Part shown: positions 54,769 through 62,495 of the stretch, one piece after another
Numbering within the stretch: position 1 is the stretch's first letter
Layout of the letters: the number at the start of each line of letters is the position of its first letter
DNA from: Streptomyces yatensis
Lineage (GTDB): Bacteria; Actinomycetota; Actinomycetes; Streptomycetales; Streptomycetaceae
Direction: 5' to 3'
DNA: 64,000 bases
Assembly: GCF_018069625.1 (NCBI RefSeq)
Contig: NZ_CP072941.1
Coordinates: 7,130,001 to 7,194,000, forward strand
Made by a program: the position numbers and the translations under genes
The notes under the pieces: generated by a model
What the model saw: the letters and a program-made list of their open reading frames with translations, nothing else
Database searches by the model: none
Told to the model about the DNA's origin: nothing

Positions 54769-54897
54769 CTATGGGGCCGGATCGCCCGCGATGCGGAGGT
54801 GGACCGCGAGCGTCGCTAGCGCGGGGATCGTGGGGATCGCGCTGAGCGGCAGGCCCAGCCGGGCGGTACGGAAGGCGAACGGGGCGGTCCTACGCAC
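54769..54897 (-). CDS. Possible 42-residue small protein
   Basis: A short frame opens at GTG 54897, overlapping the end of the Cys-rich gene by 8 bp, and runs to a TAG at 54769. Third positions are about 88 percent G or C, as in real genes. The product (FRTARLGLPLSAIPTIPALA in the middle) is mildly hydrophobic. No family is recognised. It could be a small membrane peptide or chance coding. Confidence 0.4.
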   Translation of the reverse strand: MRRTAPFAFRTARLGLPLSAIPTIPALATLAVHLRIAGDPAP

Positions 54898-55099
54898 CGG
54901 CGGCCTCCGTGCACAACGGTCGGCATACCCACAGCTCGACCACCTCGGTGGTGCCGCCGCAGGTCCACTCGACCGTGCCGAGCCGCTGGTCGGCGAACAG
55001 GCGCCGCTCGCACAGGGCGCAGTGCCAGCCCTGGAGTTGGGGCCCGGTCAAGTCGTCAGGATCGGGTAGCTCCAGGCCGGACGGCAGGCTGGCCGTCAT
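54890..55099 (-). CDS. Small zinc-finger-like protein
   Basis: The 69-residue protein has CALCERRLF, then VEWTCGG and WVCRPLC, a likely four-Cys zinc site. ATG at 55099 has a ggaggag site and overlaps the broken small gene upstream by ATGA. I do not recognise the family. It is part of a minus-strand string of small genes starting at 55713. Confidence 0.7.
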   Translation of the reverse strand: MTASLPSGLELPDPDDLTGPQLQGWHCALCERRLFADQRLGTVEWTCGGTTEVVELWVCRPLCTEAAGA

Positions 55100-55255
55100 G
55101 CCGTCCGCTCCTCCGGAAGAGGAGCGGACTCCAGGCTCACGGCCAGCAGCTCGAACTGGCCCTCGGCGAACTGAAGGGACCGCGGGTACGGCCCCAGGAC
55201 GAGGGGCGCGGGGCGAGGGGCCGCGATCGGGGGTTGTGTCGGGGGCGCTGGTCAC
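55096..55255 (-). pseudogene. Small gene broken by a +1 frameshift in a G5/C5 run
   Basis: Codon bias shows a clear coding frame ending at 55096 (LVLGPYPRSLQFAEGQFELL), but it has no usable start codon and its frame is the one closed by the upstream gene stop codon. A GTG at 55255, overlapping that stop (GTGA), is in another frame. Removing one base from the five-G run at 55241-55245 would join the two into a 53-residue gene with overlaps at both ends. It is a real mutation or a sequencing indel. Confidence 0.55.
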
Positions 55256-55713
55256 CGGCCGACCTCCCGGTCGGTGCCGAGCTCGGCGGCAACCGCCTGT
55301 GCCAGGGCCCCGCGTAGGAGCGGGCTGTCGGTGAGGTAGCGGTCGGGCCCGAGCGGGATACGCCAGTGCAGTACCGGCCCGCCGGTGTGGCCGATAGCGG
55401 GAACGCCCATGTAGGAAGTCGGGGCCGCGCCGAGCGCCCGCACCTGCGGGAGGCGCCGCCAGTACTGGGCGCTCCCGGGCGCGAGCAGCCAGTACATCTG
55501 TGCGTAATCGGCGATGACGGCGCCCGTCGCTGCCCCGAGTAACTCCAGCGCCCGCTCGCCGATCTCCACGGGGGCGCGCACAGCATCCCAGTACTGGCCG
55601 ACCTCCACCATCTCCACGGTGTCGCCGTGGGGCGGCGCCCAGGTCAGGGCTCGGCTCGACAGTCCGTAGGCTTTCAGTTCGTCGGCGAGGTCGCGGTAAT
55701 GGGATGCGTCCAT
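55252..55713 (-). CDS. Hypothetical protein of the accessory block
   Basis: The 153-residue soluble protein has no signal or membrane segment. Visible blocks are YWDAVRAPVEIGERALELLG, VIADYAQMYWLLAPGSAQYW and LHWRIPLGPDRYLTDSPLLR. I do not recognise the family. ATG at 55713 is the first in a minus-strand string of small genes and is divergent from the SLOG-type gene at 55777. Confidence 0.75.
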   Translation of the reverse strand: MDASHYRDLADELKAYGLSSRALTWAPPHGDTVEMVEVGQYWDAVRAPVEIGERALELLGAATGAVIADYAQMYWLLAPGSAQYWRRLPQVRALGAAPTSYMGVPAIGHTGGPVLHWRIPLGPDRYLTDSPLLRGALAQAVAAELGTDREVGR

Positions 55714-55776
55714 GCAGCGATCTCACCGCACGGGCAGACGCGGCGGGATATGACAACCTGTGACACGGAGTGGATC

Positions 55777-56235
55777 ATGAGTCGTGCTGTGACGATTACG
55801 GGAACCCGCTCGACCGCGCATCGTGAACTCCCCACCTATGCCGAGTTGTTCACCAGCTACCTCGCGCCCTTTGCCGATGCCGGCACCCGCTTCTACATCG
55901 GGGGCGCGAAGGGCATCGACAGCCTGGCCCTCCTGTGGCTGGCCGAAAACTCCGAAGCGCAGATCACCGTGGTCGTCCCCGGCACGGTCCGGCAACAGCC
56001 CACCGAGGCTCGGCAGGCCATTACGCGCGGCCGCGGTCGCATCGCCGAAGTGGTGGAGCTATGCGCCCCGGAGCTTGGGACTCCGGCCTTCCATGCCCGA
56101 AACCGGTGGATGGTCGACCGCTCGGAGATGATCGCCGGCTTCCCGTTGGCAGGTCCGCGCGGGGAGTCGGGCACCTGGTACACGATCAACTACGGTGCCG
56201 AGCGGGGGAAAGCGCAGCTGATCGTGCCCGTGTGA
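55777..56235 (+). CDS. SLOG/DprA-like Rossmann protein
   Basis: The 152-residue protein has a Rossmann-like pattern with AVTITGTRSTAHRELPTYAE and YIGGAKGIDSLALLWLAEN, like the DprA/SMF and SLOG families, which bind single-stranded DNA or nucleotide-like ligands. The DprA C-terminal domain is missing. ATG at 55777 has a ggag site. It lies 25 bp upstream of the HTH regulator gene, so they form an operon. A nucleotide-sensing role is possible but not shown. Confidence 0.75.
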   Translation: MSRAVTITGTRSTAHRELPTYAELFTSYLAPFADAGTRFYIGGAKGIDSLALLWLAENSEAQITVVVPGTVRQQPTEARQAITRGRGRIAEVVELCAPELGTPAFHARNRWMVDRSEMIAGFPLAGPRGESGTWYTINYGAERGKAQLIVPV

Positions 56236-56260
56236 CGGGGGCCACCGGCATGATGAGGGC

Positions 56261-57610
56261 ATGAGCACGTGCGCAACACTTCGCGGCGCTGCTGCCCTCA
56301 AGTCCCTCCGAAGGGCGCGAGGGTGGTCCCTGGCCGACACCGCCCGGGCACTCATCGACACCGCGCGCCGCCTCGGCCAGCCCCTCGACTCATCGGTTCC
56401 GAGCGTGCAGCGATCCGTCGCACGATGGGAGAGCGCGAAACGCCCCGTCCTCCCCAGCGACCGGTATCAGCTGCTGCTCGCACACCTCTACGCCCGAGGC
56501 ACCGACGGCCACGTTGCCCTTGGGCCGGGCAGCGACTTCGCCGAGCTGCTCGACGCCCTGGCGCACCTTGGCGAGGCGGGCAACCGACTGAGCGAGCTGC
56601 GCGCCTTACTGGTACGTACCGCCACCGATGACGGTTCCGGCCTGCTCGCCCTGCTCGGGCCCACGACCCGGCTGTCGATGGCGGCCGCGCTCACCGATCC
56701 GGCACGCGTCGATGACGTACTGCTGGCCGATTTGACGACGGCCGTAGGCGACGTCAACGCCCAAGTCGGCTCGCTGCCCTTCGCCCGGCTACAGCTACTG
56801 CTCGCCCCGGTGATCGAGTCCTGTCGGCGACTGCTGACCGGTGGCGTCCCCGAACCCCTGCTGCCCGAACTGCGCACCGTCGCGGCACAGGCGTACACCC
56901 TCGCCGGACGGCTGGCGTTCGAAACCCGCGACGACCAGGCATCCCACGCCCTATACGCAGCCGCCACGGCCACGGCCGGGCAGCTCGACGACCGGTGGCG
57001 CAGGGCTGTTGTCCACATGAGCCACGCTCTGGTGACGCTCTACTCGACTCCTGGTCTCGACTCGGCGCGCCGGCTGGTCGATGCAGCGGTGCGGGATGCC
57101 CGTACGGGCGACAGCGTCCGCGTGCGGGCCCGAGCCCATGCGCTCCAGGCCGAGATCGCCGCTCGGTCGGGTGCCGAGCGGCACGCACAGACCGCGCTGT
57201 CCCTCGCCTGGTACGACATCGACCGCGAGAACGACACCGGCACCGACCCAGCGGCCACGAGCTTCAGCGCTGATCACCTACGCGGCTTCGAAGGGCTGTG
57301 TGAGCTGTATGTGGGAGACGCGGCGGTCGCTCACGACTTCTTCGCCGGCAGCGCGGCGGCGCTGGGGCCGGCGCGGGAGCGGGTGCAGCGGGCCATCATC
57401 TCCACCGATCAGGCCCTGGCCTGCATTCGGCTGGACGCTCCGGAGAGCGCCGCAACCCTCCTGCACACCTGCATCGACTCGGCCGCGAGTACTGGCGGAC
57501 GTGTGCCGGCGCTCCGCCTGCGTCGGGCACGCAAGGAACTGCGACCCTGGCGGCGGGAGGACTTCGTCGCCGACCTGGACGATCACCTCATCGACGTGCT
57601 GGGGAGCTGA
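56261..57610 (+). CDS. Large HTH transcriptional regulator with helical repeat region
   Basis: The 449-residue protein starts with a short XRE-like HTH (LKSLRRARGWSLADTARALI, then VQRSVARWESAKRPVLPSDR) followed by about 350 residues of Ala/Leu/Arg helices resembling tetratricopeptide repeats. Streptomyces has many such regulators. The C-terminus ends FVADLDDHLIDVLGS. It follows the SLOG-type gene and precedes a bidirectional terminator. Confidence 0.85.
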   Translation: MSTCATLRGAAALKSLRRARGWSLADTARALIDTARRLGQPLDSSVPSVQRSVARWESAKRPVLPSDRYQLLLAHLYARGTDGHVALGPGSDFAELLDALAHLGEAGNRLSELRALLVRTATDDGSGLLALLGPTTRLSMAAALTDPARVDDVLLADLTTAVGDVNAQVGSLPFARLQLLLAPVIESCRRLLTGGVPEPLLPELRTVAAQAYTLAGRLAFETRDDQASHALYAAATATAGQLDDRWRRAVVHMSHALVTLYSTPGLDSARRLVDAAVRDARTGDSVRVRARAHALQAEIAARSGAERHAQTALSLAWYDIDRENDTGTDPAATSFSADHLRGFEGLCELYVGDAAVAHDFFAGSAAALGPARERVQRAIISTDQALACIRLDAPESAATLLHTCIDSAASTGGRVPALRLRRARKELRPWRREDFVADLDDHLIDVLGS

Positions 57611-57621
57611 CACATCAAAGA

Positions 57622-57656
57622 GCCCCTCGCCCGGCCTGAAGGCCGGACGAGGGGGC
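57622..57656. terminator. Bidirectional hairpin terminator
   Basis: gcccctcg and ccggcc pair with ggccgg and cgagggggc around a 4-nt tgaa loop with one mismatch, in the gap between the convergent HTH and glycosyltransferase genes. Confidence 0.8.
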
Positions 57657-57723
57657 GTTAACGATCGGAATGAAGAATCCCCGTGTCCACCGGCGTGGGC
57701 GATAGCTCCAGTCCGGTACTCGA

Positions 57724-59187
57724 TCAGGCTGTGGTGCGCCGCGGAATCCGCATTTCGATAGTGGTCTCGCTGAGTGGGTCAAGCAGCTTGGCCAACGGCG
57801 CCTCAGCATCAGCACCGCCGCCGGACCCGCCCCCGAGGGAGACCTCAGCCCCGTTCTGACGCGTCCCCCAGCCCGTCTTGGCGCACGTCGCCACGCCGTA
57901 CCAGCGCATGAACCGCAGCACCGTCCAGGCCCACACCACCGCGAGCGGCATGAGCAGCCAGGTGAGGATGCGGGATCGAATCCGCTCGTCGCTGCGGATG
58001 ATGCCCAGATAACGCAGGCCCTGCGCCCAGCCGATGAGGAAAGGCACCACCAGGAAGCTCACGGGCGGGTAGTTGCCGTAGGCGGCCGGTTCGACCACGA
58101 GCAGCCACACCAGGACCGTGGTGGACAGCGCCACCTGGAACCAGCGCAGCAGGTGGGCCCAGTACGCCCACCGGTTCAGCGGCAGGTAGCGCATGCGCCA
58201 GATGGAGCGGATGGTGGAGCCGCGCATCCACCGCAGGTACATGCGCAGCAGGTGTCCGGTCTTCTCCGGCATGGCGGTGAAAACCACGGCTGAGGGCTGC
58301 TGGACGGTCTGGCCGCGCAGCAGGGCGTAGAGGGTGAGCAGGGAGTCGTCCGAGAACATCACGGGGCGGCCCATGAACGTCTCGTTCAGGTAGCTGTCGA
58401 GGTTGTCCCGGACGACGTCAGCCCGGTAGGCGGCGAGCGGACCGCTGTTGACGAGGACGCTCCCCATGGCGGACAGGGCGCTGCGATCGACCAACTGCCC
58501 GGTGAGGAACCACAGGTCCGTGATCCTGGCGAGCAGGTTCGCGCGGTGGTTGGTGGAGATGACGATCCCGGCGACAGACTGCACCCGCGGGCGGGCGAAC
58601 GGCACCAACGCCTGCTCGATGGCGTTCGGTGCCAGGCAGGAGTCGGAGTCGACGGTGACGTAGATGTCCGCGTCGGAACTCTTGCGCACGCCGTGCGCCT
58701 GGGCGTGCCGCTTCCCGGCGTTGGGCACGCGCTGCCAGGAGGTCGCGATCCCGGCAGTGGCGGCCGCGACGTGCCACCAGGCGCGCACCTCGGCGTAGTC
58801 GGTGTTCGTTGACCCGTCGTCGACGACATGGACGGAGTCCGGCCGGCGCGACTGGTCGATGAAGGACTGGAGACCAAGCCGTAGGTAGCCGGGGTCCTCG
58901 TTGTAAGTGGGCATGAGGATCGAGACGTGCAACGCGTCCAGTTGCCGCTTGATGCGGGGGGTGAGGCGGCGGGTCCGCTCCAGGTGGTACATGACGGTCT
59001 GGAGCATGAGCATCGCGAACGTGATGGTCCACACCGCAGCGAGGCGGCTGCCGGCTGGGCCGCCATAGTGGGCCGCTTGGAGGGCGTGCTGTGCGGCCCA
59101 GGCCGCCGCCAAAGTGAGGGCCACGGCGCCGGTGAACACCATGCCTGAGCGGTGGGAGTGTGCTGCGAGCACGCCGGGTCGGGTCAC
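57724..59187 (-). CDS. Family 2 glycosyltransferase, hyaluronan/chitin-synthase-like membrane enzyme
   Basis: The 487-residue enzyme has two N-terminal membrane segments, a cytoplasmic GT-A domain with VSILMPTYNEDPGYLRLGL, VDDGSTN, VDSDS (DxD) and FSDDSLLT, and four C-terminal segments. The processive motif appears as MYLRWMRGS, where the usual Gln of QxxRW is Met. It may make an extracellular polysaccharide or a short glycan. GTG at 59187 overlaps the upstream small gene by GTGA. The sugar is unknown. Confidence 0.88.
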   Translation of the reverse strand: MTRPGVLAAHSHRSGMVFTGAVALTLAAAWAAQHALQAAHYGGPAGSRLAAVWTITFAMLMLQTVMYHLERTRRLTPRIKRQLDALHVSILMPTYNEDPGYLRLGLQSFIDQSRRPDSVHVVDDGSTNTDYAEVRAWWHVAAATAGIATSWQRVPNAGKRHAQAHGVRKSSDADIYVTVDSDSCLAPNAIEQALVPFARPRVQSVAGIVISTNHRANLLARITDLWFLTGQLVDRSALSAMGSVLVNSGPLAAYRADVVRDNLDSYLNETFMGRPVMFSDDSLLTLYALLRGQTVQQPSAVVFTAMPEKTGHLLRMYLRWMRGSTIRSIWRMRYLPLNRWAYWAHLLRWFQVALSTTVLVWLLVVEPAAYGNYPPVSFLVVPFLIGWAQGLRYLGIIRSDERIRSRILTWLLMPLAVVWAWTVLRFMRWYGVATCAKTGWGTRQNGAEVSLGGGSGGGADAEAPLAKLLDPLSETTIEMRIPRRTTA

Positions 59188-59357
59188 TGCTGGCCCGCCT
59201 GGCGGCCACGGCGGAAGCCGAACCGGATGGCGAGTGCGCCCGCGGCGATGATGCCGGCGGCGACGGCGAGCAGCCACCAGCCGGTGATCACAGTGCTGCC
59301 GACGACGATGGCGCCGGCGGCGGAGCCAGTCCGGGCGAGTTGGGCGTTATCAGACAT
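59184..59357 (-). CDS. Small membrane protein coupled to the glycosyltransferase
   Basis: The 57-residue protein has one hydrophobic segment split by Trp residues (VVGSTVITGWWLLAVAAGII) and a basic C-terminus. ATG at 59357 has a ggggggatc site. Its stop codon overlaps the glycosyltransferase GTG, so the two are coupled and probably function together. No family is recognised. Confidence 0.7.
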   Translation of the reverse strand: MSDNAQLARTGSAAGAIVVGSTVITGWWLLAVAAGIIAAGALAIRFGFRRGRQAGQQ

Positions 59358-59587
59358 GATCAGATCCCCCCTGATGTGTGGATGACGATTCCAGCGCATC
59401 CGGGTCGATCTCGTGATGGTGTGACAATTTCCTGACACAGGAGTAGTTGCGTGACAGGGGGTCGCACGCCCTATTTCGCCTCGTGCGCCCCTGGGGGCGG
59501 GCGCGACGATCAGGCCGAGAGGATGATGGTGGTGGCCCGGCGGTAGCGATCGCGATCCGCCTCGCTGAGGCGTGAGAGGAGTTGACG

Positions 59588-60166
59588 GTGGCTGACGATC
59601 TGCATGCGGTGGCACGTTTTCTGTTCGAAGCCGGGGTGCTGAAGCAGAACCGCAGGACGGGCTGGTGGATGGCCGGGGTGCGGGACCCGGAATCCGTCGC
59701 CGAGCATGCCTGGCGCACGTCGCTGATCGCCTCGGTCATCGCTCAGCTCGAAGGCGCCGATCCGGCGCGGGCCGCGCTCATGGCCGTCTGGCACGACTCT
59801 CAGGAGACGCGTACCGGCGACATGAACCACCTGGGCAAGAAGTACGCGCCCGGCCCCGACCCACAGGCGGTGACCGCGGACCAGACCGCCGATATGCCCG
59901 AGGTGCTCGCCTCCGCTGTGCGGGCATGGGTCGGTGAGTACGAAGCGAAGGAGTCGCCCGAGGCGGTATGCGCTCGGGACGCGGACAAGCTCGAATGTCT
60001 GCTGCAGGGGCTCGAATACCTGGCGCAGGGATACGAAAACGCTCAGCGATGGGTCGACAACAGCCGCGGCCGGTTGGTGACGGACACCGGCAAGCGCCTC
60101 GCTGACGAACTCCTGAATCAGGGCTCTCTCGACTGGCTCCGCGCCGCGCTGGGGGAGAAGCCGTAG
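59588..60166 (+). CDS. HD domain hydrolase (YfbR/HDDC2-like nucleotidase)
   Basis: The 192-residue metal-dependent phosphohydrolase has the HD pattern: His in VAEHAWRTSLIA, HD in AVWHDSQETRTGD and Asp in ARDADKLECLLQ. This is the 5'-deoxynucleotidase-like subgroup. GTG at 59588 has a gaggag site 6 nt upstream; TTG at 59582 is poorly placed. It is the last gene of the accessory block and divergent from the glycosyltransferase pair. Confidence 0.88.
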   Translation: MADDLHAVARFLFEAGVLKQNRRTGWWMAGVRDPESVAEHAWRTSLIASVIAQLEGADPARAALMAVWHDSQETRTGDMNHLGKKYAPGPDPQAVTADQTADMPEVLASAVRAWVGEYEAKESPEAVCARDADKLECLLQGLEYLAQGYENAQRWVDNSRGRLVTDTGKRLADELLNQGSLDWLRAALGEKP

Positions 60167-60203
60167 CGGGCGCGGAAGCCTGGTCGCCGGATTTGGTTTC
60201 AAG

Positions 60204-60245
60204 TGAGACCGTATCGAACGGATGATTGGCTGTAATGTGGTCTCA
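60204..60245 (+). promoter_or_regulatory. MarR promoter with widely spaced 7-bp inverted repeat
   Basis: tgagacc (60204-60210) and ggtctca (60239-60245) flank a leaderless -10 box TAATGT (60233-60238), which lies 6 nt before the ATG. The right arm ends at the A of the start codon. Autoregulation is plausible. Confidence 0.45.
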
Positions 60246-60724
60246 TGACCGCCGATGTTTCGCCCCAGCCCACCGCCTCGCGTGCGACCGGTCGCCCCGG
60301 GGATGCCTCGCCGTTCGCGCTCGGGTTGCTGCTGCGCCGGGCGCACTGGAGGGCGGCTGGGGTGATGACGGAGGCGCTTCGGCCGCTCGGCATTGAGCTG
60401 CGCCATTTCGCCGTGCTGATCGTGCTGGTCGACTGCGGGCCGACCGTGCAGCGGGACCTGGTGGCGGCAACGGGGTCGGACAAGGCGGGGATCATGCGGG
60501 TCGTGGACGACCTGGAGCGCAAGGGGCTGGTCGTACGGAAGGCCGTTCCGGGGGATCGGCGGGTGCGGGCGGTGGAGATCACGCCTCAGGGGGTCGAGCT
60601 TTTCGACGCCGCCCATGTGGCGGCGGAGCCGCTGGCTGAGCGGCTGGTCGCCGAGCTGGCGCCCGGTGAGCCCGAGCAGCTGACGGATCTGCTGAACCGG
60701 TTCGCCTATCCCGCGGAGGGCTAG
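60245..60724 (+). CDS. MarR family transcriptional regulator
   Basis: The 159-residue winged-HTH protein has the recognition helix region QRDLVAATGSDKAGIMRVVD and the wing LVVRKAVPGDRRVRAVEITP. It is convergent with the azoreductase gene. The azoreductase/nitroreductase pair is a likely target set because of proximity, but no shared operator was found. Confidence 0.93.
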   Translation: MTADVSPQPTASRATGRPGDASPFALGLLLRRAHWRAAGVMTEALRPLGIELRHFAVLIVLVDCGPTVQRDLVAATGSDKAGIMRVVDDLERKGLVVRKAVPGDRRVRAVEITPQGVELFDAAHVAAEPLAERLVAELAPGEPEQLTDLLNRFAYPAEG

Positions 60725-60804
60725 GAGTAGGGGCGTTTCGCCCAGTCCGGGTTGTGGGGGTCCTGGGGCTTGGGCCGGCGCCCCTCTGTTCTTGCGTGGG
60801 GGCG

Positions 60805-60850
60805 CGAACGCCGTGTGACCAGCCTGGGGCGCGGCGTCACACGGCGTTCG
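60805..60850. terminator. Bidirectional hairpin terminator
   Basis: A perfect 15-bp inverted repeat (cgaacgccgtgtgac / gtcacacggcgttcg) with a 16-nt loop lies between the convergent MarR and azoreductase genes. Confidence 0.8.
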
Positions 60851-60864
60851 TCGTCCGGTACGGG

Positions 60865-61515
60865 CTACGCGGCGAGTCGCTTCGCGAGCTCCATGGCCTT
60901 GGCGGTCGCGTCCTCGAAGGCGCGCTCGCGGGATGCCGCGTAGAGGGGGATCAGCTCGGACATGGCCGGGTTGCGGGGGGCCATGGTGAGTTCCGGGACG
61001 ATGAAGTCGAGGTCCAGGCCCAGGGTGCGCTTGAGGGCCGCCTCCAGGTAGTTCTGCACGAAGTCGAAGCCCTCGCGCGGGGTGCCCGGTGCGTAGGAGC
61101 CGCCGCGGCTGGCGACGACGACGGTCGGCGTGCCCTCGGCGGAGGGGGTCTCGCCCGCGGTGCGGCCGAGCAGGAGCACGTTGTCGAGCCACGCCTTGAG
61201 GGTCGAGGGGATCGAGAAGTTGTGCATGGGGGCGGAGATCAGGATGGCGTCCGCCTGCTCCAGCTCCTCCATGAGCGTCTCGCGCACGGCGAACGCCACG
61301 GACTGCTCCGGGGTGCGCTCGGCCGGGGCGGTGTAACCGGCGGACCAGGCGGCGGCGGTCATGTGCGGGACGGGGTCGGCGGCGAGGTCGCGGTAGATCA
61401 CCGTGCCCTCCGGGTGCTGCTCCTCCCAGGTCTTGCGGAAGGCGGCCGTGACCGAACGGGACGAGGACGCCTCGCCCGGAAGCACGGACGAGTCGATGTG
61501 CAGCAGCGTGACCAT
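60865..61515 (-). CDS. azoR: FMN-dependent NADH:quinone oxidoreductase / azoreductase
   Basis: The 216-residue flavodoxin-like enzyme has LLHIDSSVLPGEASSSRSVT (FMN phosphate site), ILISAPMHNFSIPSTLKAWL (isoalloxazine contact) and VVVASRGGSYAPG. It reduces quinones and azo compounds by two-electron transfer. ATG at 61515. It is divergent from the nitroreductase gene with a small palindrome between, suggesting joint regulation. Confidence 0.93.
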   Translation of the reverse strand: MVTLLHIDSSVLPGEASSSRSVTAAFRKTWEEQHPEGTVIYRDLAADPVPHMTAAAWSAGYTAPAERTPEQSVAFAVRETLMEELEQADAILISAPMHNFSIPSTLKAWLDNVLLLGRTAGETPSAEGTPTVVVASRGGSYAPGTPREGFDFVQNYLEAALKRTLGLDLDFIVPELTMAPRNPAMSELIPLYAASRERAFEDATAKAMELAKRLAA

Positions 61516-61599
61516 GAACTTTCTCCAAGAGTGACGCCCGGGGCGGGGAGCCCGGGGCAGAGCTGAGCATGAGCGCTCGACGATAGTTAAACACGAGAT

Positions 61600-61615
61600 A
61601 GTATTGAATGATACT
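61600..61615. promoter_or_regulatory. Palindrome between azoreductase and nitroreductase genes
   Basis: The perfect 5-bp arms AGTAT (61600-61604) and ATACT (61611-61615), spaced by 6 bp, lie in the AT-rich 118-bp divergent gap. The form resembles the sites of HxlR/MarR-type redox regulators; the regulator is not identified. Confidence 0.5.
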
Positions 61616-61633
61616 GTAGTGAGTGTAACTGAG

Positions 61634-62344
61634 ATGGACGTATCGCGTCGTATGGAGCAAGAGGGGAGAGAGACGATCTTGGACGTCTATGAGGCGGTCA
61701 CGAGTCGACGGGCAGTGCGAGGCTTCACCGACCAGCCCGTCCCGAGAGAGGTGCTGGAGCGTGTGCTGTCCGCAGCGGCTTGGGCGCCGTCCGGATCGAA
61801 CGTTCAGCCGTGGAACATCTACGTGCTGACCGGCGCGCCGCTCGCCGAGCTCAAGAAGCGGGCCGGCGAGCGCCTGGCCGCGGGCGAGCCCTTCGATGAG
61901 GCGGAGTACGTGCAGTACCCGGCCGATATGAAGTCCCCGTACAGCGATCGCCGGTCCGCCTTCGGCGAGCAGCGCTATGGGGCGCTCGGTGTCGCGCGCG
62001 AGGACGTGGAGGGGCGCCAGCGGGCCGCCTCCGCGAACTGGCAGTGTTTCGGTGCGCCCGCCGCGCTGTTCTGCTACATCGACCGCGACCTGGGCCCGGC
62101 CCAGTGGTCCGACCTCGGCATGTATCTGCAGACCGTCATGCTCCTGCTCCGCGCCGAGGGGCTGCACAGTTGCCCGCAGATGGCGTGGGCGAAGTTCCGC
62201 AAGAGCGTCTCGGAGATCGTTTCGCCCCCGGACGAGCTCATGCTCTTCTGTGGCATGTCGATCGGGTACGAAGACCCCGCGCAGAGGCTCGAGCGTACGG
62301 GTCGGGCACCGCTCGACGAGACGGTCACCTTCATCGAGGGTTAG
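61634..62344 (+). CDS. Nitroreductase family protein
   Basis: The 236-residue FMN enzyme has the N-terminal SRRAVRGFTDQPVPREVLER, the FMN-binding AAWAPSGSNVQPWNIYVLTG and the C-terminal GMSIGYEDPAQRLERTGR. It reduces nitro compounds or enoates with NAD(P)H. The ATG at 61634 is the first standard start; ATG at 61652 is also possible, and the family core begins soon after. It is divergent from azoR. Confidence 0.92.
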   Translation: MDVSRRMEQEGRETILDVYEAVTSRRAVRGFTDQPVPREVLERVLSAAAWAPSGSNVQPWNIYVLTGAPLAELKKRAGERLAAGEPFDEAEYVQYPADMKSPYSDRRSAFGEQRYGALGVAREDVEGRQRAASANWQCFGAPAALFCYIDRDLGPAQWSDLGMYLQTVMLLLRAEGLHSCPQMAWAKFRKSVSEIVSPPDELMLFCGMSIGYEDPAQRLERTGRAPLDETVTFIEG

Positions 62345-62490
62345 TGAGGGTCCGCAGGGCCTTCGGGGTCCTCGGGGGCCGAGGGCTCCCCGGGGGCCTC
62401 GGGGTCCCCGGGGCTTCGGGGGTTGCAGGGGGCTCGGGGTCTTCGGGCCTCGGGGGACTCGGTGGCCTCGGGTCCTCAGGGGCCGCGCGT
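62345..62490. repeat. Degenerate 9-12-bp G-rich repeat tract
   Basis: Words such as ctcgggggcc, cttcgggg and cctcgggg recur without fixed period between the convergent nitroreductase and Rrf2 genes. It is low-complexity DNA; no gene or clear hairpin is visible. Confidence 0.5.
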
Positions 62491-62495
62491 GGCGC

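Noticed and set aside
61604..61633. TTG start for the nitroreductase gene at 61604
   Set aside because: The TTG lies inside the AGTAT-N6-ATACT palindrome, has no ribosome site, and adds ten residues absent from the family.
59510..62167. An 885-codon minus-strand open frame
   Set aside because: It overlaps the HD, MarR and nitroreductase genes antisense and the azoreductase gene in another frame. These genes have clear family motifs; this frame has none.
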